The notes below the pieces were generated by a model, which was not told the origin of the DNA, made no database searches, and was given only the letters and a program-made list of their open reading frames with translations. From assembly GCF_021608185.1 (NCBI RefSeq), contig NZ_JAKIHN010000008.1, forward strand, positions 1 to 64,000: a stretch of DNA of 64,000 bases. The letters run 5' to 3'. The DNA comes from Flavobacterium anseongense (GTDB taxonomy: Bacteria; Bacteroidota; Bacteroidia; Flavobacteriales; Flavobacteriaceae). A program made the translations under genes and the position numbers. Below are positions 50,301 through 62,200 of the stretch, piece after piece. Numbering within the stretch: position 1 is the stretch's first letter; the number at the start of each line of letters is the position of its first letter.

Positions 50301-52747
50301 CTTCTGCTTATTATAATGCTACTCAAATTACGGTTAGTGTTTCGGGAAGTTATACATTTGAAACATCTGATGGTGGTATAGATTTCTTTGCTTACATTAC
50401 TAGCGGTTCATTTACACCTGGTAGTTGTGCTTCAGGAACAGTAATTGCTGCTGATGATGATTCTGGATCCGGAGTTCAACCTAAATTTACGGTTAATTTA
50501 ACTGCCGGGGTAGTTTATACGTTATATACTACAACTTTTTTCAGTGGCACAACCGGTAGTTATACGTGGAATTTTATAACTCCTGTTGGTGGTAGCGTAA
50601 TGACATTCCAAGCAGCATCAATAACTTGGTATACCGTGGCTAGTGGAGGTACTCCAATAGGTTCGGGTAATCCTTATAATCCGGTTGGTGTAGCAGGTTC
50701 AGGATTGCCAAATACTTTAACACCGGGAACTTATAATTTTTATGGAGCATGTTCGTCGAATCCCGGTTGTAGAACACTTACTACTTTTGTGATTGGTAAT
50801 GCCGTAGGAGGAACAGTTTCAAGTAGTCAAAATATATGCGGAGGTTCATTTGCCGACCTTGTTTTAAGTGGCAGTGCAGGTACTGTTACTAAATGGCAAT
50901 ATGCTGACGATGCTGCTTTTACAGTTAATTTAACAGATGTGCCTTCAAGTGCTTCTACCACGTTAACATCTGCACAAATAGGTAGTTTTGTAGGAACCAG
51001 ATATTACAGAGTAGTAGTTACTGTTGGTTCATGTACTACAGCTTATTCAACTACAGCTACTTTAACTTATAACAGAGTTATATGGGCTGGTGGAGTTTGG
51101 TCTAATGGCACAGGTCCAACAATTGGTTTGTCGGCCGAATTTCAAGAAGACTTTGTTTCTTCTACAAACGCATCACCATCCGGTAATTTATCAGCATGTA
51201 GTGTTATTATAACGAATGGGGCAGATGTCTTATTTGATGTTGGAACTTTGACTGTTCAAAATGAGGTTAATGTTAGTTCAGGATTCTTAACAATACAAGA
51301 TAATGCGAGTCTTTACCAAAGTGGAGCAGTTACTAATGCACCTGGAGTATATTCTGGAGGTAATTCAGGAAATATTACTTCTCAAAGAGTTGCAGAACCT
51401 ATGTATAAATTTGATTACACCTATTGGTCAAGTCCGGTTAATCCACAAAATTTATTAGCTGTTTCGCCTGCATCGCCAACAAATTGGTTCCTTACCTATA
51501 ATGCTGCTTCAAATGCATGGGCATACGTGACCAGTCCTGGTACTACAACAATGACAGTTGGTAAAGGATATCTTATTAGAGCGCCACTTAATTATCCGGT
51601 AAGCCCTGCGCTACCATTGGATTATACAGCAAGTTTTATAGGTGTACCAAACAACGGAACATTTACAACACCAATAGTTGGAGGTGCATCGCAGATGAAT
51701 CTTATTGGTAATCCATATCCTAGTGCATTAAACGCTCCTGATTTTATTAATGGTAATCCAAATGTTAGTGGAACACTTTATTTTTGGACGCATAATACAC
51801 CAATAAACCCAGTAACATTCCAATATACTGCAAGCGATTATGCAATATTTAATTTAGTAGGAGGGACTCTGGCAGCACCAACCACAGGAGCAGGAACATC
51901 CGATCTAACACCTCCATTGGGTAACATAGCTTCCGGTCAAGGATTTTTTGTAAAAGGATTATCAAATGGTACGGCTACTTTTAGCAATTCGATGAGAAGA
52001 GCAGGTAACAATACCCAATTTTATAGATTAAATACAAGAGAGAATAATGATAATGATAATGATGATGCATTAGAAAAGCATCGTTATTGGATTGATATTG
52101 CTAACTCTCAAGGAGCCTTCAAGCAAATATTGATTGGTTATGTAGAAACAGCTACTAGTGGTTTAGATAGATTATTTGATGGAGATATGGTTGACGTAGG
52201 TAATGCTGTTACACTTTATACAACTGTGGAAGATACAAAATTGAGTATCCAAGGGAAACCGTTGCCTTTTGATGTTAACGAGACAATACCATTAGGATAC
52301 AAGTCGACTATAGATGGAACCTTTACGATAAGTTTGTCTCATTATGATGGATTATTTACTTCACAACATGTGTATGTTGAGGATAAAGTTTTAAATATTA
52401 TTCATGATTTAAGAGTCTCATCATATACATTTGCAACATTGGCTGGTACTTTTGATAATCGTTTTGAATTGCGTTATACAGATACTGCTTTAGGAACTAC
52501 TAATCCGGTATTTAATGATAATTCGGTTATTGTTTACAAAAATAACCAAGGATTGTATATAGATTCAGGAGCTGTGAATATGGCAACTGTAAGCATATTT
52601 GATATTAGAGGAAGACTACTTGCTACCCAAAAGCAAGTTGACCGAACCACCACAGTATTTACTACATTGCCTACTACAAATCAGGTACTGTTGGTTCGAA
52701 TTGAATCAGAGAATGGTGCAATAGTCACCAAAAAAGTGGTTTACTAA
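47348..52747 (+). CDS. Giant multidomain T9SS-secreted surface protein 2 (1799 aa)
   Basis: About 1799 residues. I start at MRKSLLTASS; the open frame continues 11 codons upstream from a GTG but the conserved start with a 40-residue signal peptide (cleavage after ITFAQ) is here. Modules: a CUB-like domain (about 215-342, TLYDQGGSSDEYNRLQTQ); fibronectin III (about 343-435 and 588-685); a MAM/adhesin-like domain (about 438-586); a second CUB-like domain (about 690-843); IPT/TIG-like (about 846-931, PTITSFTPTDNNCGSSSV); and a repeat-like region (about 935-1155) also found in gene 3. From about 1352 to the end it shares the C-terminal module of gene 1 (YWSSPVNPQNLL, LIGNPYPSALNA, GQGFFVKGLSNG) with the T9SS tail ending TKKVVY. 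It should lie on the cell surface. Confidence 0.9.
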   Translation: MRKSLLTASSNLVLFKKGLVFQILLFGMLLGLSGTQITFAQCIGPYQAFESVPQDISTLTGAGWSFSTNLGVYDDGNGGTFRTGARGLFNYDTVNGEYVITPTIATPQTFSFYLFGDDYDLLVGDGLGTWYSLLDSTNRTNYNVTSFVLPALTNFSEWQLISVTFGTSNSLNSNVKFKIVDNGPFGSLLIDDIAWTSRTASENTIVVPELGNSSCSPITVPAAGTGFLTLYDQGGSSDEYNRLQTQTITFAPAIASEKVQITFQSPFAINGASGGTASTISVYNGPTTASTVLLNAYTSTSTLPGVTVYASTDSSGNITVRFVSGTGAPLSGYKIKVECVGCPAPTALAFAAAGGVSHNSAFLTWSGTAANYEVYYSTTNTAPTGATSPNGGTVATTSATVTGLSASTLYYFWVRSNCGSGSVSSWLGPISTTTLCTPQTVTYLETFNGLVGGVLPTCTSATASSWQSNSVNGNLFCNGVGQSFFTQGVTLTAGQLYRLTYDYASNLNGTADMQVFFGSPVNNVAPTVSNVNSLLATHNTFSSVTTNVLNFVAPTSGTFYIRFLLSALSNTGSGALNLDNVRLEIENCLPPTFPGSPVSGVNDFGATIAWNVPSTGAPSNGYYYYLSTSSTPPGYYDTETGAVSSTGVTLSSLSSNTTYYVWVRSNCGGQISTWSSSYASFTTTNVSIPTVIKVNDTTGPYTVACGSTTNITFTDSGGTAGNYSNNEKVYFPLPSTAVNVPYSYTFKTDGTPGAKLMVIFNTFNVELGWDGLMIYSGLDNTGTLMSSGRVANHPKSCPTGAWTGTTSPGTILSTAADGSLTFEFTSDDSVTPFGWTATIKCVSSPPTITSFTPTDNNCGSSSVSVVITGTGFTSVTGVNFNGVSASYVVNSPTQITATVPATATTGKIKVITSTFSATSSTDFTVNNPPPVTTGAVVCTGGSGSLSSSTVCDAWTPVTNITNSLTTGSPTAFRQVTGTTCNLSGTSAYYNATQITVSVSGSYTFETSDGGIDFFAYITSGSFTPGSCASGTVIAADDDSGSGVQPKFTVNLTAGVVYTLYTTTFFSGTTGSYTWNFITPVGGSVMTFQAASITWYTVASGGTPIGSGNPYNPVGVAGSGLPNTLTPGTYNFYGACSSNPGCRTLTTFVIGNAVGGTVSSSQNICGGSFADLVLSGSAGTVTKWQYADDAAFTVNLTDVPSSASTTLTSAQIGSFVGTRYYRVVVTVGSCTTAYSTTATLTYNRVIWAGGVWSNGTGPTIGLSAEFQEDFVSSTNASPSGNLSACSVIITNGADVLFDVGTLTVQNEVNVSSGFLTIQDNASLYQSGAVTNAPGVYSGGNSGNITSQRVAEPMYKFDYTYWSSPVNPQNLLAVSPASPTNWFLTYNAASNAWAYVTSPGTTTMTVGKGYLIRAPLNYPVSPALPLDYTASFIGVPNNGTFTTPIVGGASQMNLIGNPYPSALNAPDFINGNPNVSGTLYFWTHNTPINPVTFQYTASDYAIFNLVGGTLAAPTTGAGTSDLTPPLGNIASGQGFFVKGLSNGTATFSNSMRRAGNNTQFYRLNTRENNDNDNDDALEKHRYWIDIANSQGAFKQILIGYVETATSGLDRLFDGDMVDVGNAVTLYTTVEDTKLSIQGKPLPFDVNETIPLGYKSTIDGTFTISLSHYDGLFTSQHVYVEDKVLNIIHDLRVSSYTFATLAGTFDNRFELRYTDTALGTTNPVFNDNSVIVYKNNQGLYIDSGAVNMATVSIFDIRGRLLATQKQVDRTTTVFTTLPTTNQVLLVRIESENGAIVTKKVVY

Positions 52748-52760
52748 TAAATAGAAAAGA

Positions 52761-52796
52761 CACCAAATTCATTTTAGGGTTTGGTGCCTTTTTTTG
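52761..52796 (+). terminator. Intrinsic terminator after surface protein 2
   Basis: CACCAAA (52761-52767) pairs with TTTGGTG (52780-52786) with a 12-nt loop, followed by CC and eight or so T. It begins 14 bp after the stop. Confidence 0.75.
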
Positions 52797-53242
52797 TTAT
52801 TGGTATTCTATTATGATTTCTTACAAATGTGAAAACTCACATCAGATAAAATAGTTTATTTTATTTGAGTGTTTTGTTCTTTTTATTATTTCAATTTTCC
52901 TGATTTTTATAAAATTGAGAAAATCCGGAATAAGAAAAAAACTTAGTAAATGTTCTTGATTTTGGGAGATATTAAGCACTTTGTTGGGGGATATTTAACT
53001 TGCCTTGCAAAAGTTCTAAATATCAAAATTAAAGCGCCTAAAATGAAGTGTTTTGTTACTTGTTTTCAATTGATTAATGAAGTTTTTCTTCGTTTGTCAT
53101 TTATAAAACTGTAAGAAAAAAGAAAAACGGACTAGTGTTTAACGATGATACATGTACTTCATCGAAAAATTGATTTTAAATTTTACATATAATTAACAAT
53201 ATATATACATTCACAAAACTTATTTAACCCAATTTTTATATT
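52797..53242 (+). other. Long leader region before the third giant surface gene
   Basis: About 450 bp with no gene. It contains an AT-rich tract and a hairpin with CGATGA (53143-53148) and TCATCG (53159-53164), loop 10 nt. I found no promoter that satisfies both -7 and -33 elements. It resembles the other two long leaders only in being AT-rich and carrying hairpins. Confidence 0.35.
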
Positions 53243-56200
53243 ATGATGAACAACTACACTAAATTGAGTTTACGTTCAAAAACGCAACTCACAAAGGGTA
53301 ATGAAGTTATAGAAGGATTTTCTTCTAATGCTTCTTTGAAAGGTAAAGGCCTTTCCTGGTTGGTAATGCTTGTCGTCCTGCTTTCTTTGGCTACTGGTCA
53401 GAAATCGTGGGGACAGAGTCTTGCTAATTATAGTTATTCTACCGATCTCTCAGGGACTTTAGACCCTATGACAGGTGCAACATCACTTGCAGGTACGGGA
53501 GGTATGACTACTGGTTACAACGATGATAATGCTTCAGCTGTAACGAATATTGGATTTACCTTTTTTTTCATGGGTACACCATATACTCAGTTTTCTGTTA
53601 CAAGTAACGGTCAAATGAGGTTAGGTTCTACAGCAATTAGTGGTGGAGCGGTTACTTCAACTTCAGCAGGGGTTGCTTACTTTGCACCTATGGCTGGAGA
53701 TAACTCTTCTGGTTTGGCCGGAGACTTAGATCCTGTAAGTTATGTTGTTACCGGAACACCTGGAAATAGAATTCTAAAGGTGCAATGGAAAAATTTCAAA
53801 ATCCCTTTTTCTTCATCAGCTACACAAGTAGCTAATATGCAAGTTTGGCTTTATGAAACTACAGGTGTTATAGAATACATATATGGAGGGATGGTAACTA
53901 ATGCATCTACTTCAAGGTCAACATTTATATCTTCAAGCAATACGGCTACAACTGCAGGTTACAATGTAGTTTCATCCGTAGCTGCTACTAATCCAACTTT
54001 TGTTTTGGCTGGTTCGCCAACAACAAATTCTTATGCTTTAGGAAATATTACTAATTTATACTCTGCTGCCGATGGTGTAAGAAGAGTGCTTCGATTTACT
54101 CCTAATTTCACCAGTGTTTCCGGTGATGTAACGGCTTTGACTTTTTCTGCCGTTACGACATCAACCACTACTGTAAATTTTGTTGACAGTGCTACAAATG
54201 AGGCTGGGTTTATAATAACCAGAGCCACAGATGCAGGATTTACTCAAAATGTGGTTACTACTTCTGTCGCTACAACAACTTCTGGAACAACTGGAACAGC
54301 TTATACTTCTGCTCAAACTGGTTTAACACCGGGTACTACTTATTTCTATAAGGTTCAAGCCATTGTTGAGGCTGGTATAAGTACTGGAGTTTCTAGTTCT
54401 CAAGCAACAACTGCTTCTGCAACCTATTACTGGGTAGGAACTTCAGGAAATCTATGGTCCACTGCTGCAAACTGGAATACACAAGCTGACGGTTCAGGTT
54501 CCACACGATCTACACCTCTGACCACTGATATATTAATTGTCGATGGTGCCGGTACTGTAGCAGGTGGTACTATGTCTATTCTAGTTGATGCTGCATCCTA
54601 TACTATTGGACAATTAAAAATTACCAGTAACACCAACTTATCATTAATCGGTAATTCCGCTGTCAGAACATTGACAATATCAGGAAGCCCTGGTGATGAT
54701 TTTGTATTAGAATCTGGAAGTACTTTGAATTTGAATGCTTCAGGAACTTCTCCAAATTTTGCAGTTGCCATTGCTTTTACCGGAATTGGAAATACGGGTT
54801 CTATTGCCGGTATTTTAAACTTAGGAGGTAGTACTTCAAATACTTTTTCAAGTGTCGGAGGTACAGGAACATTGGTTACAGTAACAGGAACTGTAAATAA
54901 TACTATTGTTGGAACTGGAAATTATTTTGGTGGTTCGACAGCAACATTGTCTTTTGCCAATGGATCTACCTACAATATTACTGGAGCTACTACTGGTATC
55001 ACAATACCATCAGCTACTTGGGGCACTACTTCGAATTTGTTAATATCGGGAATTACTTCTGCTACTTCAATGACGAATGCTTCTCAGTCTTATGGTAATG
55101 TAACCTATAACTGTAGTTCAGCATCTGGAACTATGAGTATGTTTACAACCTCTACAACTGGTGTTGTAAAAGGGAATTTGACTATTTCAGCTACAGGTAC
55201 AGGTAGATTTAGAGCATTAACTTCAGGGACATTAACTGTTCAAGGAAATTTAACGCTTACTTCGGGTATTTTTGAAGTAGCTTCTTCAACAGGAACTTTA
55301 ATAGTTAATGGAAATGTTACTATTAACGGCGGTACTTTTGACATTGCCCAAGGTGGAGCTTCTACCTTAAGAGTTTTAGGCAACTTTATTCAAAACGCTC
55401 CTAGTACTTTGCTACAAACTAATACAGGTGGCTTGTTAGATTTTTCCGGGACAAGTGCTCAAACGTTTACTTTAGTAACAGGTTCACACGGTACTAATGC
55501 TATTAACGCAAGAGTTAATAATGCAGCCGGAGTTAATCTTACTGCCGATTTTTCAGTTAGAAACTTAACAATTTCTAATGGAAATTTATCGGGAGCTGTT
55601 TTAACTTATGGGGCTAGTTCTGTTTTGACTTATAATAGTACCACAGCGGCACAAACAATAAGTCCAATAGAATTCCCAGCAGTTAATGGACCAGTTTCAT
55701 TAACAATTAATAACACTGCTGCTTCTCCAAACAACACAGTTCAGCTTAATGCGCCAAGAACGCTGGGAACTTCTGGTATTTTGACTTTAACGAATGGAAT
55801 ATTGGTTAACTCCGGATCTGTATTAACGATTGCTAATCCAACGGAAAATGCTATTGTTGGGGGTTCAGCTACTTCTTACGTTAAAGGAGATTTATATAGA
55901 ACTTTAGCATCAGGTCTAGCAACCGGGACAACTTATAATTTTCCAATAGGTTTTGGAAGCTATAATCCTTTTGCTTTGGTTAATCCAACGACAATTGCAG
56001 GAACTAATGTTACTGTTAGAGCTACTGTTTATGATAATAATACAGGTGGTGTAGGTACTGGATTAGTCAGTTCAATAAACACAAACAGAAGTTGGTTTGT
56101 TATTCTTAATGACCCTAATAGTAACCTTACGGGAACATTAGTAAGGTTGTCAGATACTCCAGGAGTTGCTAATGCTATAGGATTTAGTTCAGATGGTGGA

Positions 56201-59200
56201 TTTACTTATGGATTATTTGGAGGCACAACCCCTACAGTAACGGGTACATCTATTACATCGGTATCGCCACCGGTAACAACAAATATAGGTGGTTTCTTTG
56301 CTATGGCTACAAAAGCTAGTCCACCAGCATTAACTAATTTGGCTATTAGCCCAACTGGAAATCAGTGTACAAATGTTGCTAGAATAGTAACGGTAACAGC
56401 CACTCCAGGTGCAGCACCTGTATCAGGAGTAAGCATTAACTATTCAGTAAATGGAGTAGCTCAAGCCCCAGTTGCAATGACTAATAGTAGTGGAAATGAT
56501 TGGACAGGAGTTATTCCAACGGTTAGTCCTGTTAATGCAACAGTTGCGTGGTCAGTTACTGCTACTGATACAAATAATATTATCGCTAGTGCGACAGGAA
56601 CATCTTATAAAGACGAACCATTGACTGGAATTACTGCTACTGCTAGTGCTTCTAATTCTCAGATTTGTGGTGCTGCTGGTACAACTGTATTGACTGCAAC
56701 ATTAAACAATACGCCAGCTGTTTTAGGAGCTGGAGCCTCTACTTCAAGTTCAGCTGGAGCTTCTATGTTCTCGGGTACTTGGGGAGGTCATAAAACACAA
56801 TATATTATTAGAGCATCTGAGTTAACAGCTTTAGGACAAATTGCTGGAAATATCACTTCAGTTGCATTTGAAGCTACAACGGCTTTCAATGGTTACCAAG
56901 GATTTACTTTAAGTATTGGGAACACTACTGCAACTACTGCAGCTTTTCCTCTAATAACTACTGGATTAACTGAAGTGTATACTGGTGGAGGAACTAATGG
57001 TACTTATGCTACAACAGTTGGCATAAATACTTTAACTTTTAGCACTCCTTTTAATTGGGACGGAACATCAAATATAGTTTTATCCTTTTGTTGGTCTAAA
57101 AATCCAGTTGCTAGTTCAACAACTGGTACAACTGTAAAAGTTGATACAGTAGGTTTTACTTGTACTGCATCTGGACAAAAAGACAATACGCTTCCTGCTT
57201 CATTCTGTCCTTTATCGGTAGCAAGTGATTTTGGTACCACAACAACTGGAACTAGTCGCCCGAAGTTTATATTTGTTATAAACCCTGCTATTACATCAGT
57301 AAGTTGGGCAGGAAGTAATGGTTCTTCTTATTCTGGAAATAATATAACAATTAATCCAACGACTACTGCAACTTATACCGCAACGATTGCTAATTTAACA
57401 GGGTGTAATGCTCAGGCATCAACTTTACCGGTTGTTATTACTACCGTTCCTACACCGCCTAGCTCGCTTGGTTCAACTCAATGTGGTTCGGGTATTCCTA
57501 CTGCCATTTTAACTTCAACTTCTGGATTGCCAACGCCAACATTTAAATGGTATGCTGACAACAGTACATCTACAGCTTTACAAAGCAGTACATCAACTAC
57601 TTTTACATCTGTTGTGAATGGTACTACTACATTTTATGTGTCAGAAGCAAATGGAATTTGTGAAAGCGCAAGAACAGCTGTCACAGTTACTGTAGATGCA
57701 CCACCTACACTTGTTGTTACTCCTACAGGAGATTCAACTTATTGTGGAACAGGAGGAAGTGGTGTTATAACAGCATCTTCAAACGATCCATTGATGACAT
57801 ATTCTTGGTCAAGTTTAAATCCACTTACCGGAACTATTGTTTCTGCTGTTGGCGGCATATTAAATTATTCAGTTACTGCTACTTCAATCTTTAGAGTTAT
57901 AGGTACGCCAGTTACTAATGGTGCTTGTGCACCAATTACAGTAGATTACACAATTAGTGTATTTCCATTACCAACTACTACTTTAACCGCTCCTGATGGC
58001 ATTTGTCCGGGTGGTACTGCAACTATTACATCGAATTTATCTTCAGGATCTTTCCAAAGTAGTTCTATTCCTTTTGCTGCATTAACACCACCACCTTCAT
58101 CAGTAGTTTTGGCAACAGGTGGAGTGGCATTAGTACCTGCACAAACTACTACTTCTTTCCCTCCTTTAGATGATGGTGGATGGCCTGCAATTCCTTTTGG
58201 GTTTGATTTTAACTTTTTTGGGACTAATTATAGTACTATAAATATAGGAACCAACGCTACGCTTCAATTTGGAGCTTTTAACTCTGGTTCTACTGGTTTA
58301 GGAGATTTTAGTTTTTCAACTCTTCCAAGCACAACTGAACCACTTAACATGGTCGCTGTTTTAGCAATGGATAATGATATTGAAGATGGTGGAACAGTTA
58401 GATACTGGACAGAAGGAACTTCTCCAAACAGAAAATTCGTTGTGAGCTACGAAGCTGTAAGACAGTTTTCATCTCCTAATGTATCTACTGCTCAGGCTAT
58501 TTTCTATGAAACTACTGGAGTTATTGAGGTTCATGTTACCTCTTCATCAAATCAAACTACTAATAAATTAGTAGGAGTTAATAATAGTACAGGAACCATA
58601 GGAACATTGGCATATCAATCGGGTACTGCTGCTACTGCAAATAATCCAATCATAAACCCTTTTGCGTATCGCTTTACACCACCTAATGATTATACTACGA
58701 CTTGGACTTATAGAGATAGTACTACAGGTGGTAACTTTGTAGCATTTGCTCCTCCAAGAACAGGTACTAACTTGTTTACTCAAAATGTTAATCCAACTCA
58801 AACGACAGATTACAACTTGTCTTATACAAATACAACAACTGGTTGTACAAATCCATTAGGTTCTACTCAGATAACAATTAATGTACTTAGTACTACTGCA
58901 CCTTCAACTGTAGCTGTTGCTAGTGTTCCAGCGGTTTGTTTAGGTTCTAGTGTTGATTTGAGTTTAACTGGTGCTGTAAACAGTATTGGTAGTACTACCG
59001 GATTAACATATCAATGGCAAGTGTCTACAGATGGTGGTGCAAACTATACTGATGTTGCTTCAGCAACTTCGGCAACACTTACTGTTTCACCAACAGTTCC
59101 CTCACTGTACTTATGTAACGTTACTTCTTGTTCAGGTACTGCTGTACCTTCAACTCCGGTAGCTGTAGGTGTTAACATTCCGGGTACTATAAGTGTATCT

Positions 59201-62200
59201 CCTAATGTTGCAATATGTACAGGTGGTTCTACAGTATTAACAGCATCTGCTTTAACAGGAACAATCAACAGTTATACATGGTCACCTGTAGATGGTTTGT
59301 CAGCTACATCAGGATCTAGTGTTACCGCTTCACCAACCTCAACAACTACCTATAGTGTTTTCGGGACTGATAGTAATAATTGTCAAACAGTTGCTGTTCC
59401 GGTTACTGTAACAGTTAATCCTTATCCTAGTGCAGTAGTAGTTACTCCATCAACTCCGGCATCTGGTTCATTACTTCAAAATGGATCTGTTTGCTACGGT
59501 TCAACAGTTAGATTAGAAGCTACTGGAGGTAATACTACCACAAATTATGTATGGACAACTGTACCTGCATCTTCATTGTATATAGATTCTGGTTTAAATA
59601 CGCTTTATAATCCTGGTGATTTTGCAAGCGTTGTTTATGCAACATCAACTCTTTCTACAACTTACAGAGCTTCGGTAACTTCTTTAGGATGTACAACTCC
59701 GGGAGAAACTACCCTTGGAGTAACGCCTTTACCAACATTTACAGTAGCTCCAATTACTATTTGTAATGGTTCTTCGGGAATACTAAGTGCAGTAACTGCA
59801 GAAGACAATTCGTATAGTTGGACAGGAGGGTTATCGGGACAATCTGTTTCGGTTAATCCTACAGTTGATACCACTTATCAAGTTGTGGCTACAAGTAACA
59901 CTACTACTCCTGCATGTTCTTCAGCTCCAGTTTCAGTACTTGTTACTGTAAATAACCAAGGAAGTATTACACAACAGCCTACGAATCAAATTACCGCTAC
60001 TACTTTTGGCGCTACTTTCACAGTAGCAGGAACACTATTACCAGTTCCGGTTCCATATACATATCAATGGCAAATAAGAACTTCTACGACACCATCCGCA
60101 CCTGATTTTGATCCTACGGGTACATGGAGTAATGTATTAAATTCTTCTAATTATAGTGGAGTTACTACAAATACGTTAACGGTTTCTAATGCAAGCTCTG
60201 CACTAAACAACACTGTTTATAGATGCATCTTAACACCGTTGTCACCTTGTGCTCCATTGGTTTCCAGTTCTGCAACATTAACTGTTTCACCTGTTGGTAT
60301 TGAGACTAATCCTCAGGACTTGGTACTTTGTTTACCAGCTCCTACTAGTCCACTTCCACAATTTAATGTGGTTACTAATGGTACGGGAACAATATTGAGA
60401 GTGCAGTGGGAGGTAAGTACAAACAATTTTGCAACTACCACGGTTATTCCTTTATACTTAACCAATGGTAATCTTATATCTAGTGGATACACCGGTCCGA
60501 ATACGACAGCTGTACCAGGCTTAACATTTGAGTTTCCATTAGTGGGAAGTGTGAGAGATTATAAAACCCTTATGATATCGGGTATAAATGCCAGTACAGC
60601 AAATAACTATAGATTTAGAGTTAGATTTGGTGTTAGTGCTGTTAATATTTTGCCTATAATTAGTCAATCGGCTTCATTAAATATAAACAGTCCGGTTGAG
60701 ATTATAACTAACTTGTCAGCTGTTGCAATACCACCGGTTTGTCAAGTACCGGCTCCTGCATCACCAACAGTATTATCGATTACTACCTCTGGAGTTGTTC
60801 AAAGTATTGTTTGGAAATATGCTACAACGGCAGGTGCTTCAGATGCTAGTTACAGTCCTGTAACTAATGGTGTGCCAGCCGGAGCGACTTATTCAAGTTC
60901 AAATCCTTTAGCTGGACAATATCAATTGAGTGTTGCTACTACATCAGCTACACCTATAGGTAATTATTATTATAAAGCATTTATAACGTCAGTTAGTCCT
61001 TGTTCAGGAATTTCATCAAGTGAAGGTGTTATTTCTGTAATTAGACCAACAATTTCCGTTTCGCCTTCTGCAACAAGTTATTGTACACCTAGTGGTTCAC
61101 CAGTAATCTTAACTGCAAGCGGAAGTGATATTGGAAGCTATTCATGGACAGCCCCAGGATTTACTACCACAACTGGTACGTCAATTACTGTTAGTCCTGC
61201 GGCTACGACGATTTACACTGTTTCAGGAACAGATTCTCATGGTTGTACAAATGTAGCAACTGCGACGGTTACTAAAGGAGATTCTATTGTTGCCATCGCT
61301 TCAACAAATAGTGGAATTGTTTGTCCATCAACACAGGTTACATTAGCAGGATCGGTTGATTTAGCTGTTCCAAATACTACTCTTCCAACACAATATACTT
61401 TTAGTGCAAGTAGTGGTACTTATACACCATTAACAGCAGCAGCTACTGTTTTAGCCACACAAACTGTGACTTCAGGTACTCCAGCTGGTGCTTTAGACGA
61501 TGTAAATTATACTTTGGCTTTGCCATTTGGGTTTAAATTTGGAGGAACAACTTATAATTCAGGATCTAATTTATATGTAAATACTAATGGTTTTGTATCT
61601 TTTGGTGCAAATCCTCCTTCTACTGGTACTTATGGACCTATAGGAAGTACAAATGTATATGATGCGGCATTATCTGCATTTGGAAATGATTTAAATGGTG
61701 GATACGCAGCGACTGGAAGTGGTACAAATGGTTCTCCTGTTTTGACCATCACAACTGGAAATACATCAGGTTTTGTTGTTGGTGCTATAGTTTCAGGAAC
61801 AGGTGTACCTACTGGTGCTACTGTAGTTTCTACTACACCTACAACTGTGACTTTATCAGCCAACTGTACTTCTACTGGGACAGGAAGAACTTATCAAGTA
61901 GCTTCCGGAAAAATAAGTTATGAAGTATTGGGTTCTAGTCCTAATAGAAAGTTGGTTATTCAATATACCAAAATGCGTCCTTACAATGTAACTCTAAGAA
62001 CTTTAGATTTTCAGATTGTATTAAATGAGACTTCTAATAGTGTTGCTTTTGTTTATGGTAATGCAATTACATCAGGTACAACTACATCTACAGTTCAAGT
62101 TGGATTGCGTGGTGTTACTAATGCTAATTACGTGAATAGAACAAGTACAACATCATGGGCAGCAACTACAGCGGGTGTGTCTAATACCAGTAGCGTCACT